Source of the DNA: Pseudocolwellia sp049933045
GTDB lineage: Bacteria; Pseudomonadota; Gammaproteobacteria; Enterobacterales; Alteromonadaceae
NCBI RefSeq assembly: GCF_049933045.1
Contig: NZ_CP187926.1
Span: 1,860,001 to 1,924,000 of the forward strand
Reading direction: 5' to 3'
DNA length: 64,000 nucleotides
How positions within the stretch are numbered: the first letter of the stretch is position 1; each line of letters begins with the position of its first letter. Position numbers and translations under genes: made by a program. The notes below the pieces were generated by a model. That model was given only the letters and a program-made list of their open reading frames with translations. It was not told the DNA's origin and made no database searches. This document shows, piece after piece, positions 9,167-19,900 of the stretch.

Positions 9167-10212
9167 TATATGCTGTCCTTGTAATGAACATTGGATAAGC
9201 CTTTTAATCTTTCGGCGGCTTGTTCTGCGGTTAAATCACGTTGTGCTTCAGCCATCATTTCGTAACCTACCATAAATTTACGGACGGTAGATGAACGCAG
9301 TAATGGTGGGAAAAAGCTCGCATGTAAGGTCCACTCTTGATGCGTTTCACCATCGTAAGGTGCGCCATGCCAGCCCATTGAATACGGGAAAGAGCAATTA
9401 AATAAATTGTCATATTTAATGGTTAATTGTTTAAGAATATCCGCCAGCGACACTTTTTGAGCATCCGTTAACTCAGTCATTCTAGCAACATTAAATTTTG
9501 GTAAAAGTAGGGTTTCAAATGGCCATGCGGCCCAATAAGGCACAACCACTATCCAATCGTCATTACTGACAACAATGCGCTCTTCATTATCGATTTCTTT
9601 TTTTACATAATCTTGTAATAAATTACCGCCATGAAGTTGCTGATAAGCCAGTTGAGCGTTTTGCTTTTTTTCAACCAAGGTAGGTAATTGCTGTTGTGAC
9701 CAAATTTGTCCATGTGGATGAGGATTTGAACACCCCATTACACTACCTTTGTTTTCAAAAACTTGTACCCACTGATAGGTTTGCCCAAGTTCATGACATT
9801 GTACTTGCCACGTATCAACAACGGCTTTAATTTCACCAACGCTAAGTTGTGGTAAAGTTTTACTGTGATCAGGAGAGAAACAAATTACACGGCTTTCACC
9901 CTGCTCTGTCGCCATCTTAAATAAAGGGTCATCGTTAACAACTGTTGGCGTATCTTGTTTTAATGCAGCAAAATCATTAGTGAATACAAAGGTCTTTTCA
10001 TAATGATCATTAACTTCGCCATTAATGCGCGTATTACCAGCACATAAAAAACAACTTTCATCATAAGTCGGCTTTTCATCTTCATCCAATGTTTCAACTT
10101 GACCCTGCCATGGCCGTTTAGCCCTGTGTGGAGATACGAGTACCCATTCATTTATTAAGGGGTTGTATCTTCTATGAGGGTGTTCTGTTGGATCAAAATC
10201 TTCATTCTTCAT
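9166..10212 (-). CDS. galT: Galactose-1-phosphate uridylyltransferase
   Basis: Transfers UMP from UDP-glucose to galactose 1-phosphate; HIT superfamily, 348 residues as in E. coli. The N-terminus has EHPHRRYNPLINEWVLVSPHRAKRPWQG, the zinc-binding region has CFLCAGNTRING, and the active-site triad is in NPHPHGQIW. GWHGAPYDG and the C-terminal HASFFPPLLRS are also typical. First gene of the leftward galactose operon; its promoter must lie in the long region before the TonB receptor gene. Confidence 0.97.
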   Translation of the reverse strand: MKNEDFDPTEHPHRRYNPLINEWVLVSPHRAKRPWQGQVETLDEDEKPTYDESCFLCAGNTRINGEVNDHYEKTFVFTNDFAALKQDTPTVVNDDPLFKMATEQGESRVICFSPDHSKTLPQLSVGEIKAVVDTWQVQCHELGQTYQWVQVFENKGSVMGCSNPHPHGQIWSQQQLPTLVEKKQNAQLAYQQLHGGNLLQDYVKKEIDNEERIVVSNDDWIVVVPYWAAWPFETLLLPKFNVARMTELTDAQKVSLADILKQLTIKYDNLFNCSFPYSMGWHGAPYDGETHQEWTLHASFFPPLLRSSTVRKFMVGYEMMAEAQRDLTAEQAAERLKGLSNVHYKDSI

Positions 10213-11222
10213 TCTATTAATCCCATTTAATCTGTTTATGTTTTTCGTGTTTTATTGCAAGACGGGAACGCGCAACACCTACAGGTAAAGATACTCGATT
10301 TAATATTAAAAGCAACAATTAGCTATAAAAAGTGATGAATAAATAGTAACTAAATATCCATAAGGTTAAAGGAAAACACAAAAATAAAAGTTATACCATT
10401 GATTTAAATGTCAATTAAATAAAGTTAACCATGTAAATTAAAATTTAGAGGCAAGCGATATAACTTATATATTACGTTTAAACATAGGCAATAAAGCTGT
10501 AATCCAGAACTTTAAAACTCTAACGTGTAACGCAACACCTTTTCACGTAGTGTATCGTACCTTTTTTCTGATTTTACGTTGATAAAATGCGAGTTTACAG
10601 ATACCTGAGCGAACGATGTACAAGGTGCATCTTTTTATAAATGGTAACTCTTGATTAGAAACAAAGGTGACTATGCATCTAGTTCACAACTAAAATTCAA
10701 CCTGAAATTTAGATATTAATACATACCTGTTGATAAATTTATTGTCTGTTCTATATCAAACTAAGATATAGAATGTTCTGGTAAAGCAGAATAATAAGAC
10801 ATATTTATAGTGGTCGCTTTAAACTCAATTGGTTTCTAGTAGAGTGTGCTAAGTCCACACCTCCATTAATTAAAATACATTTCTATTTTGAAGTGTTACA
10901 TGCCATTAAAACAGATCAACCTTGCGTGTTTTAAACAAAAAAACGTAATGCATGATAAACAGCAGAGATTGGTCGAAACTTATGAGTGATAAGTTTACTC
11001 TGGGACAGAGTCACCCATTGAAACCTCCGACTTAGGATAGCGTAAAACCCAATAAAAGAGAGCAACAAAACCACAGACCCACCATCGAAAACACTACAAG
11101 TTATTGATACAATTGTCATTTAACTGGATATATTAAAATTACACTTAAATGAATTGATAAATAAAATATTATAATACAACAAAATCATTGCAAAATGGTT
11201 GCGCATAACCCCTAATAGGTTG

Positions 11223-11259
11223 CTAACTTTCAATAGGGGTGATACCTATTAAAAGTTAG
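11223..11259. promoter_or_regulatory. Imperfect 15-bp inverted repeat upstream of TonB receptor
   Basis: The arms CTAACTTTCAATAGG (11223-11237) and CCTATTAAAAGTTAG (11245-11259) match at 14 of 15 positions, with a 7-nt spacer. It lies about 85 bases before the receptor start codon. It could be an operator or a leader hairpin; no T run follows, so a terminator is unlikely. Confidence 0.5.
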
Positions 11260-11290
11260 TAATACATAATAAAAATATAATATTTAGCAG

Positions 11291-11318
11291 TGTAAATACT
11301 GTTAAAAAAATATTTACA
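11291..11318. promoter_or_regulatory. 8-bp perfect inverted repeat close to the receptor start
   Basis: TGTAAATA (11291-11298) and TATTTACA (11311-11318) are perfectly complementary, separated by 12 bases rich in A. The element ends 24 bases before the ATG of the receptor gene, where it could bind a regulator or mask the ribosome-binding site GGAAGGAAA in the leader RNA. Confidence 0.4.
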
Positions 11319-11342
11319 TGGACTTACTAAGGGAAGGAAATA

Positions 11343-14198
11343 ATGAAAAAATCAATTAATACTAAGGTATTACCTCTTGCGTTAGCAATATCCAGCGCGC
11401 TATTTACTCAGTATGGTTTTGCTCAGGAAAATAAATCAATTGAAGTGATTGAAGTTTCTGGTATCCGTAGCAGTTTGATTGAATCAATGGATTTAAAGAA
11501 AAACGCGTCATCTATACAAGATAGTATTGTTGCTGAAGATATCGGTAAATTTCCCGATCAAAACGTTGCAGAATCATTACAACGCATCACAGGTGTAATG
11601 ATTTCTCGTACCAACGGTGAAGGTGCAAAAGTTACCGTACGTGGATTTGGCCCTAAATTTAACTCAGTTCACCTTAATAATCGTGTTGTTGCGACAACTG
11701 ACAGAGGCCGGGAGTTTGACTTCCAATCTTTACCTTCTGAACTCATTTCGGGTGCTGATGTAGTTAAAGCGTCGAGAGCGAATATTGCTGAAGGTAGTTT
11801 AGGTGCCTATGTAAATATCAGAACAGCTCGACCTTTAGATAAAGCTGGCTTTCAAGCCGCGGGGTCTATTAACGCAAAATATAATGACCTAGCTGAAGAA
11901 GTTGATCCTAAAATATCAGCAATTGTGAGTAATACTTTTGTAGATGATACTGTTGGTGTGTTATTTGGTCTTTCTCAATTAGATGTTACCAACCGTATAG
12001 ACAGCGCAGGCGCTAACCGTTGGGCTTTTTTTGATGCCGCCGACACCGTTTTTGCTCCAGGTCCTATTACTGATGAAGCAGGCAATGCCGTTACTAGTGG
12101 CAGTATTTGGTTTCCAGGTCGCGCATGGTACTCAATGGATACCGAGTCTAGAAAACGCACGAGTGCTAACTCAACCATACAGTGGGCTCAAAACGATGAT
12201 CTCACTCATACATTTGACGTTTTGTATTCAAAGCTAGATCGTGAAGCGTTTGGTAATGGGATCCAAGTACCTACTCAACGTGATGGTTTCACTGATGTTA
12301 TTGTATCTCAGTACGGTACAGCCTTAGCAGCAACAAAAGCAGCAAGTCCTATTGATGGCCGCTTTCAAGTTGAAGGTCAAGAATCTGAACAAATAGCAAC
12401 AGGCTTTAATAGTAAGCTTTTCCATGACGAGTGGACATTTGAGCTCGATTTATCTTACTCGAAAGCTGAAGCAACAGAGAATCGCGGTGCCTATATTCCA
12501 CATATCGTTAACGCAAGTGTAGACCAAAGTGTACTTCCGGGCGATCCAGGCTACCAAGCTAATCAAGAATTTGGTCTTATTTTAGATGAAGATTATATTC
12601 GTTACGACAGTCGTGGAGGTGATGTAATTAATGTGGAATCAACCCTAGACTGGTCTGATCCCGCAGCAGTTCGAGCGCATTGGAATGACGTTGCACAAAT
12701 GGAAAGAGAAGATGAAATCAAGTCAATTAAATTTGATGTTAATTACCAGTTAGATAAGGGTATTTTTACTTCTATTGATGCAGGTATAGCAATCAGCGAG
12801 CGTAAAAAGTCACAAACGGCATATCGTATTGCAGACAGTTGTGTGAACCTTGCCTTGCCTGAAGCTGAGCAAGTACGTACTTGTAACTCAAGTGCCGACT
12901 TAGATGACAGTATATTTGCTATAAACAGTAACAATGGTTTTTTAAGCGATGTAGCAGGTAACTTTCCTCGTGACTTTGTCTTAATTAACGATTTAAATGC
13001 TTTTACAGATGCTATTGGCCAAATTCGTAAAGAGTCTAATTGGAATGAAACGTCAGTTCGACCAAATGAAACTGTTTCAAACACCGAAGATATTGCGGCA
13101 CTATATGTGCAACTAAATATGGAAGGTGAGCATTCATTATTTAACTGGAGTGGCAATGTTGGCTTCCGACAAGTAAAAACTAAAGTCTCTTCAGTTGGTA
13201 ATGCTATTGAACTGTTGGAAGTAGTTTCAGTTTTAGGTGGCTCTGAAGGAGGTTTAATTGATGCAACCTATACTGAACCTGCGTTTTTAACCAAAGAAAA
13301 TGACTATTCAAATTTCTTGCCTAGCGCTAATGTCAGCCTTGATTTTAACAATGGTTATTTCCTCAAAGCAGGGGCAGCTAAAGTTATGACACGCCCAGCT
13401 ATAGAAGATATCGGTGTAAATCGTTCATATAACTACGAACGCGCAACTGATGCATTCCAAACGGGTGGTAACCCAACGCTTGAACCGTATGAAGCAACTC
13501 AGTTTGACCTGTCGCTAGAGTACTACGCAGAAAATGGTGACGCATATAGTCTCGCGTTCTTCCGTAAAGATATTGCAACATACATCTCTACTAATACTGT
13601 TCAAAGAAATGATCAATTTATCATTGATAAGCTCGATGCTAACGATAATGTTATACAAGTACCGCTAGTAGAAACAATTACTGAAAAAAATAATCGTGAC
13701 GGTGGTACGGTAAACGGAATTGAAATTGCAGGTTTGCATTACTTTGATTACTTACCTGGCTTCCTTAGTGGTTTCGGTATTCAAGCAAACTATACCTTCA
13801 CTGACAGTAGCGATGACAATGCTGATACATTTACGCAAGACGGTGTCGTCGCACCAGGTAATGGCTTAGAAGGCTTGTCTGAAAATGCTTATAATATTAT
13901 CGCCTTTTACGATAAAGATGCCTTTCAAGCACGTATTGCTTACAACTGGCGTGAAAGTTTCTTAGAATTTCGTCAAGGTCCTATTTTAGGCAGTAATGGC
14001 ATTCCTCAACATGTTGAAGACTATGGTCAATTTGACTTTAGTACATCATATGACATCAATGAAAACTTCACTATAAATGCTGAAGTGATTAACTTAACCG
14101 ATGAAAGTAACTTACGTTATGCTGATGTAAGAGAGCGTGTGGTTAATTTAGCTTATTCTGGTCGTCGATACCAAATTGGTGTCTCTGCAAAGTTTTAG
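11343..14198 (+). CDS. TonB-dependent receptor (TIGR01782-type), oligosaccharide uptake
   Basis: Outer-membrane beta-barrel transporter of 951 residues powered by TonB-ExbBD. A signal peptide (cut after YGFAQ, near residue 28) is followed by a TonB-box-like IEVIEVSG and the plug domain: DSIVAEDIGKFPDQNVAESLQRITGV and the VRGFGP segment. The barrel ends with the usual aromatic C-terminus (YQIGVSAKF). The wording of the plug is that of the Xanthomonas/Caulobacter-type TonB receptors of Alteromonadales that import oligosaccharides and work without SusD. No signalling (FecR-interacting) domain is present. GGAAGGAAA before the ATG fixes the start. It is followed by a good terminator and then the halogenase operon. 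Confidence 0.95.
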   Translation: MKKSINTKVLPLALAISSALFTQYGFAQENKSIEVIEVSGIRSSLIESMDLKKNASSIQDSIVAEDIGKFPDQNVAESLQRITGVMISRTNGEGAKVTVRGFGPKFNSVHLNNRVVATTDRGREFDFQSLPSELISGADVVKASRANIAEGSLGAYVNIRTARPLDKAGFQAAGSINAKYNDLAEEVDPKISAIVSNTFVDDTVGVLFGLSQLDVTNRIDSAGANRWAFFDAADTVFAPGPITDEAGNAVTSGSIWFPGRAWYSMDTESRKRTSANSTIQWAQNDDLTHTFDVLYSKLDREAFGNGIQVPTQRDGFTDVIVSQYGTALAATKAASPIDGRFQVEGQESEQIATGFNSKLFHDEWTFELDLSYSKAEATENRGAYIPHIVNASVDQSVLPGDPGYQANQEFGLILDEDYIRYDSRGGDVINVESTLDWSDPAAVRAHWNDVAQMEREDEIKSIKFDVNYQLDKGIFTSIDAGIAISERKKSQTAYRIADSCVNLALPEAEQVRTCNSSADLDDSIFAINSNNGFLSDVAGNFPRDFVLINDLNAFTDAIGQIRKESNWNETSVRPNETVSNTEDIAALYVQLNMEGEHSLFNWSGNVGFRQVKTKVSSVGNAIELLEVVSVLGGSEGGLIDATYTEPAFLTKENDYSNFLPSANVSLDFNNGYFLKAGAAKVMTRPAIEDIGVNRSYNYERATDAFQTGGNPTLEPYEATQFDLSLEYYAENGDAYSLAFFRKDIATYISTNTVQRNDQFIIDKLDANDNVIQVPLVETITEKNNRDGGTVNGIEIAGLHYFDYLPGFLSGFGIQANYTFTDSSDDNADTFTQDGVVAPGNGLEGLSENAYNIIAFYDKDAFQARIAYNWRESFLEFRQGPILGSNGIPQHVEDYGQFDFSTSYDINENFTINAEVINLTDESNLRYADVRERVVNLAYSGRRYQIGVSAKF

Positions 14199-14229
14199 GT
14201 TTTAAAATTGAAATAATGTTAAATAATCA

Positions 14230-14266
14230 AACAAGCTCTAGGTGTTAGTATAGAGCTTGTTTTTTT
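14230..14266 (+). terminator. Rho-independent terminator after TonB receptor
   Basis: An 11-bp perfect stem (ACAAGCTCTA pairs with TAGAGCTTGT, loop of about 10 nt) is followed by a run of T at 14260-14266. It separates the receptor gene from the halogenase-like operon, which therefore depends on read-through or its own promoter. Confidence 0.85.
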
Positions 14267-14287
14267 GAAAAGTATAAGAGGATGGTA

Positions 14288-15784
14288 ATGTCTAACGAAC
14301 AGCAAATAAAAACCTTTGTGATTGTCGGAGGAGGAACCGCTGGTTGGATATCAGCGGCTATTTTATCCAGGGCCTTATTGAATCTGCCTTGCAAAATCCG
14401 TTTAATAGAGTCACCTCATGTACCAACCATTGGTGTTGGCGAAGCTACCATTCCTTCTATTGTAGACATGCTGGAATACTTAAAAATTCCTCTAGCTGAA
14501 TTTATATTAAAAACCAATGCAACATTTAAACTCGGTATTAAGTTTTGTGATTGGCATAAATTAGGCAGTCATTACTGGCATCCATTTGGTCATGTTGGCA
14601 ATAAAATAGAGGGTAAACCCTTTTATCAACATTGGCTGAAAAACAAGTTAAATGGGGGGACGTCTGAATTTACTGATTTTTCTCCTGCTATTGCATTAGC
14701 CAAACAAAACCGATTTTTCATACCTGATCCACAAAATCCCACTAATTTATCAGCATCCACGTATGCATTACATTTTGATGCAACCTTAGTGGCTGAGTTT
14801 TTATCTCAATACTGTCAAAATAACAGCGTTGAGCATATCAAGGGCCATGTCCAAAATGTTGTGTTAGATACACAGGGTAATATCAGCCAATTAACGCTAG
14901 AAAATGGAGCGCTAGTCGACGGCGACTTTTTTATCGACTGCAGTGGCCAACAATCGCTTTTATTAGGCAAAGCCTTAAGAATTGGCTACGAAAATTGGCA
15001 ACATTATTTACCAGTAAATAAAGCAGTGGCTGCACAATCTAAAGTGATGCGCCCTCTGCCCTCTTTTACCTCTTCATTTGCACATGAACACGGATGGAGA
15101 TGGCAGATACCATTACAAAATCGCACAGGTAATGGCTATGTATATTGCGACCAATATTGCAGTGATCAACAAGCTCAAGATCTACTTGCAAAAAATGTTG
15201 GTGATTTTATAACAGAGCCCAGAATTATTTCATTTACAACGGGTAAACGACACAAAATGTGGCATAAAAACTGTCTAGCGGTTGGCTTGTCATCAGGTTT
15301 TTTAGAGCCATTAGAGTCCACCAGCATTTACTTGATAATGAAAGCCATGCTTAACTTTGTGCAAACAATACCCAGTAAAAAATTGCATCAAGCACCGATA
15401 GATGAATTTAATCGTAAAATGGATCATGAATATGAATGTATTCGCGACTTCATTGTATTGCATTACAGTGAAAGCAAGCGTACTGATTCCCCTTTTTGGC
15501 AAATGTGGCAAAACTTAGCAATACCTGATTCCCTCGAAACAAAACTCGACTTATTTCGTTCGCAAGGTCAATTATTTCATGATACTGATGATTTGTTTGC
15601 CACAGATAGTTGGTATTCTGTATTGGAAGGAATGGGTGTACGCCCTAACGAATATGACCCGCTTATCGATGCGTCTGATTATTCAAAAATTCAACAAGCG
15701 CTAGTAAGTTCACAAATAGCACTTGATCAAAGTGCGGCTAAAGCCCTTGAACACATGGCTTATATTAAAAAAATAAAATTCTAA
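14288..15784 (+). CDS. Tryptophan-halogenase-family flavoprotein
   Basis: FAD-dependent protein of the tryptophan halogenase (PrnA/RebH-like) family, about 498 residues, cytoplasmic by lack of a signal peptide. The FAD motif VIVGGGTAGW is at the N-terminus. The residues equivalent to PrnA Lys79 and Glu346 are kept in ATFKLGIKFCDW and SGFLEPLEST, and the WRWQIP segment is present. Such genes commonly sit beside TonB receptors in marine Alteromonadales, and their substrate is generally unknown. The ATG at 14288 is chosen because AGAGG lies six bases upstream; the earlier ATG at 14282 abuts that motif. First gene of a tight operon with an esterase, a cytochrome fusion and a sulfatase. No flavin reductase is next to it. 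Real halogenation versus another flavin chemistry cannot be told from sequence. Confidence 0.88.
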   Translation: MSNEQQIKTFVIVGGGTAGWISAAILSRALLNLPCKIRLIESPHVPTIGVGEATIPSIVDMLEYLKIPLAEFILKTNATFKLGIKFCDWHKLGSHYWHPFGHVGNKIEGKPFYQHWLKNKLNGGTSEFTDFSPAIALAKQNRFFIPDPQNPTNLSASTYALHFDATLVAEFLSQYCQNNSVEHIKGHVQNVVLDTQGNISQLTLENGALVDGDFFIDCSGQQSLLLGKALRIGYENWQHYLPVNKAVAAQSKVMRPLPSFTSSFAHEHGWRWQIPLQNRTGNGYVYCDQYCSDQQAQDLLAKNVGDFITEPRIISFTTGKRHKMWHKNCLAVGLSSGFLEPLESTSIYLIMKAMLNFVQTIPSKKLHQAPIDEFNRKMDHEYECIRDFIVLHYSESKRTDSPFWQMWQNLAIPDSLETKLDLFRSQGQLFHDTDDLFATDSWYSVLEGMGVRPNEYDPLIDASDYSKIQQALVSSQIALDQSAAKALEHMAYIKKIKF

Positions 15785-15807
15785 TCGCTAATAAAGCAGG
15801 CCATTTC

Positions 15808-16908
15808 ATGTTTAAAAAAATAAAAATCAACTATTTATTATTATTCGCTTTATCTTATTCATGGCATGCCATGGCTGATCACATTAACTATACGCCGAAC
15901 GAATTAATAAACACATTTGATCTACTCGATACGAATAAAAACAAACTGTTAGAGGTGTTTGAATTCAAAGCCCAGAATAGGGATATATTCGAACATGTGG
16001 ATATAAATCTTGATAACAAACTTTCGAGTAAAGAATTTAAAGCCTACTTTAGTTATCAAAATAGAATAATTAAAGAACGTAAAAATATAAAAAATGAACA
16101 AGCACACCTGAACATAGCTTATGTTGAAAACGGACATAGGCGACAAAAACTCGATTTGTATATTCCCGACAATCTACAAACTAAACCTATGCCCTTAGTT
16201 ATTTGGATTCACGGCGGTGGTTGGAAAAGAGGCACTAAACTGCTTTTAGGTAAACAAATAGCGTTACTTGAACAAGGTTTTATTTTAGCCTCAATCAATT
16301 ATAGATTGAGTCGTCACGACACCTACCCAGCACAATTGCACGATGTAAAAGCGGCTATACGCTTTTTAAGACACAATGCTAAAACCTATGGCATTGATCC
16401 CAATAGAATAGGTATTTGGGGAGCTTCAGCGGGTGGGCATCTAGCTGCTTTAGCCGCTACAACGGGTGATGATGCTAGCTTAGAAGGAAGCTTAGGCGTA
16501 ACTAATGCTTCTAGTAAAGTTCAAGCTGCAGTTATTTGGTATGGCCCTAGTGACATGTTAAAAATGTTTGAACGACGAAAAAACTCGCTGCCTATTGGGA
16601 CGAATTTATTGAGATTTCCGGTGCCTAAACTCTTCGGCGGTACACCTGAAACACATGGGCAACTATATCGCCAAGGTAGTGCTATTAATTATGTAACGCC
16701 CAATGACCCACCCTTTTTAATTATGCACGCAAATAAAGATCCCATTGTCCCTCTGGATCAAAGCAAAATTTTGCATCAAAGCTTAACAGATAACCAAGTA
16801 TCCAGTGAATTTCATATCGTAGAAGGTTCAAAGCACGACTTTTTCAGAGGGGATGAAGAACACAAAATACTTCATCAATTTTTGACAAAAAAATTAATAA
16901 ACAATTAA
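15808..16908 (+). CDS. Secreted EF-hand alpha/beta-hydrolase (carbohydrate esterase-like)
   Basis: Periplasmic hydrolase of 366 residues. A signal peptide (SYSWHAMA, cut near residue 23) precedes a pair of EF-hand-like calcium loops, DTNKNKLLEVFE and DINLDNKLSSKE (about residues 40-75). The alpha/beta-hydrolase domain begins near residue 100, with the oxyanion HGGGW motif, the nucleophile elbow GASAGGH, the acid in HANKDPIVPL and the catalytic His in GSKHDFF. This resembles the BD-FAE/HSL-type esterases found in polysaccharide loci, which remove acyl groups from sugars. It lies 23 bp after the halogenase-like gene and 24 bp before the cytochrome fusion. The substrate is unknown; an acetyl or similar ester on the galactan is inferred. 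Confidence 0.85.
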   Translation: MFKKIKINYLLLFALSYSWHAMADHINYTPNELINTFDLLDTNKNKLLEVFEFKAQNRDIFEHVDINLDNKLSSKEFKAYFSYQNRIIKERKNIKNEQAHLNIAYVENGHRRQKLDLYIPDNLQTKPMPLVIWIHGGGWKRGTKLLLGKQIALLEQGFILASINYRLSRHDTYPAQLHDVKAAIRFLRHNAKTYGIDPNRIGIWGASAGGHLAALAATTGDDASLEGSLGVTNASSKVQAAVIWYGPSDMLKMFERRKNSLPIGTNLLRFPVPKLFGGTPETHGQLYRQGSAINYVTPNDPPFLIMHANKDPIVPLDQSKILHQSLTDNQVSSEFHIVEGSKHDFFRGDEEHKILHQFLTKKLINN

Positions 16909-16932
16909 TAAAAAATAAGCAGTTATATATTT

Positions 16933-19900
16933 ATGAAGAATATGCCCCTATTTCTCGCTGTTTTACTCTGTAGTGTATTTAACGTTATATCACTTAACTC
17001 ATATGCAGAAGACTATAAAGTACATGCCCCTTTTAATAAGCCGATCCTAAACGCTAAAGCAGGGGATATTCTTTCGTGGATCGATCCCGAAAAAGCCATC
17101 AGTGCTGTTGCTTATCATAAAGGGCTTTTAATAACCCCGTTAAGCTTTGACTTTGGTGGTGGTATTGGTGAAGGCGCTTTAGCGGCTTACAATGTTGATG
17201 ATCCTACCAACCCTAAAACCGTTTTCGACTCACGAGACTACCCTAATATTTACCACAACAATGAGTCAGACAAACATTATTTAGGTGATTTAGGAGAAGT
17301 ACATACACTATATTTTCATAAAGATTATTTATATTTGACTGATAGAGGTAAAAACCGCAACGGCTTTATAATTTTAGATTTAGGGCCTTTATTTGATGAC
17401 GACCCTAAAACGTTACCTAAAGTTATATCTCGTTTTTATTTTCCAGGGGTTGAAAAATCTACCGTTTATGACGGCTTTAGTTTTTCACCTGTTTGGGTAG
17501 GCGGGAAATATGCTTTTGCCCCTACAGGTTCTACTGGTTTGTATATTATAGATACAACTAACTTAGAAAAACCGAGATTACTTAAACACTTAACCAAAGA
17601 TAAATTATACAATCAAGTATTACGATCTGCTCATGCGATAGGCGACTTATTAATTTTATCACCTACGGCAATTGCAAGCACAACAGGTGATATGGTGTTG
17701 CTTGATATAAGTGATCCCAGTACCCCATTCCTGATTAACCGACATACTATTAAAGTAGGATATCAAGGCATACTTTATGGTTCTCGTTTTTACAATGGTG
17801 CATTTTCGGGTGATAGAGGTACCGCGAAAACATCTGAAATCATCACCTATGATTTTTCTGATGTTGAAAACATTAAAACAATTGAACTTGCCACTACCGA
17901 TCAATTATTCAAGCCTGAATACATTTATGTGAAAGATGATGATTTATATATTGGCCATTACCCTGGTTTAACGAAATGGTCAGTTAATCAGGATAAAGCG
18001 ACTTTAGAAACCAGAGCAGAGCCACAATACCCACCTGCTGACGATTATGCCTTTATTTCATCGCTAGGCAACCTAACCGTTATTACCTCAGACCATAATG
18101 TCAGTAGTAAATTAAGTATTGCTGCTGCAAGTATAACTCCTGATACTAGAGCCCCTAAAGTTAACTACATTTTACCGAAGAAAGGTGAAAACAACGTTTC
18201 TTTGCTTTCAAAAATTGGTATTTCATTCTCAGATTTTATTGATAATGGCAGTTTAGAATTTGGCGCAACTTACCTGATTGAAAAAGCCACCAAGAAAGTC
18301 GTACCAAGTAACTTTAGCCATGGCATGGGCATAGTGCACATCGTTCCTAAGGCACCTTTAAAAACCAATACATCGTATGAAGTTATCATTACTTCAAACT
18401 TAAAAGATACTGTTGGCAACGCTTACCAAGGTGAAGAAATTGTTACTTACTTTTCTACTGGTGATCAGTTAAATGAATTTAGTAGTGAATTAATCGTTGA
18501 TGAGCCTAAAAAAGTGGGTGATAACGTCACGTTTACCGCTTCAGTCAAAAGCATGAATAGCGCAGCAGATTTCAGCTATGCATGGAACTTTGGTAATAAC
18601 ACACCAAATACAGAGTTTAGTGGCTCTGCATCTATTCAAACAACATTCGATAAAGCCAATAATTATAACGTTACGCTCATCGTTAAAAATAAAAAGACTA
18701 AGAAAACAATTAAAAATTCAGCGATACAAGTTATTTATAACCCCGTTCCAAATGAGCGCCCTCTTTCAAGTTCAACCATGGTAATAGACGAACACATAGC
18801 GCAACTTTATGTCGTTAATCCCGATAATAATACCCTGACCGCCATCAGTACTGAGTCTGGTAAGGTTGTATATGAGCAATCAACAGGAAAGAATCCCGTT
18901 GCTTTAATACAAATAGATGACCAATTATGGATAAGTAATAAGGATGACGACAGCTTAAGCATTCACAACAAAAAAACAGGTGAATTAGTTAAAACACTGC
19001 CACTAGATTATGCATCCACGCCTCACGGCATTACCTTTAATAAAGTAAAAAAACGTGTGTATGTTGCGTTAAGTGGAGCAGATAAGATTCAAGAAATTGA
19101 TAGTCGATCATTAAAATTAACACGAGAAATCAAATTAAAAGGCCCGTTAAGAAACCTAGCATTTCTCCCGCATAAAAACCTATTGATCGCTCCACAGTTT
19201 ATTGCAAGCAACCAACAAGGTGCTTTTATTCAATGGGTAAATACGGATAAATGGAACATTGAATATCAACAACGCTTGTCTCTTATTATGGTCCAAGACG
19301 GTTTATCTAATGGCCGTGGTTACCCTAATTATTTAGGGCCTGTTGCAGTAAATCCTGAGCAAAATACATTTTGGCTTCCAGGTAAAAAAGACAATTTATT
19401 TAGAGGACTTAATCGTGATGGTAATGCCTTAACCTTTGATCATACCGTTAGAAGCATTGCTTCAGCATTTAGCCTTGATAAAAAAGAAGAAATTAAAGCC
19501 TACCAAATAGATTTTGATAACAGTGATTTTGCTTCTGCTGCCACCTATAACAAGCTAGGTAATATCCTTTATATTGCCACCATGGGCAGCCAAACAATAA
19601 CCGCGATTGATGCGTATCAACCTAATAAACAATCTACATTTAATAGTTATGGTGAAGGCACCATTTCGTTAATACCAAGTAAAGATGGTTCTAAGCTATT
19701 TGCTCATAACCAATTGTCTCGATCCATTTCAGTATTTAATAGCAAAGCTAACGGCCATTTACAATTTGAAAATCAATGGAAAACCGTTAATCATGAATTG
19801 CTTTCTAGCGATATTTTGCAAGGTAAGCGTATTTTTCATAATTCAACACAAAGTCATTTATCCCGCGAAGGTTATATGAGCTGCGCTAGTTGCCACAGTG

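Larger units (their letters stand above)
10213..11342. other. 1.13-kb divergent intergenic region between galT and TonB receptor
   Basis: No convincing gene was found on either strand; the longest frame, a 62-codon one on the minus strand at 10931-11119, has no recognisable features. The region must hold the promoters of the leftward gal operon and of the rightward receptor operon. The receptor-proximal 130 bases contain two inverted repeats (listed separately). The remainder is AT-rich and unexplained and could include an eroded gene or a long leader. Confidence 0.6.

Noticed and set aside
10931..11119. 62-codon minus-strand open frame in the long intergenic region
   Set aside because: No recognisable domain, no convincing ribosome-binding site and no neighbour relation; could be a remnant but cannot be supported.
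12743..13156. 137-codon open frame antisense to the first TonB receptor
   Set aside because: The sense frame is a clear receptor barrel; the antisense frame has no motif.
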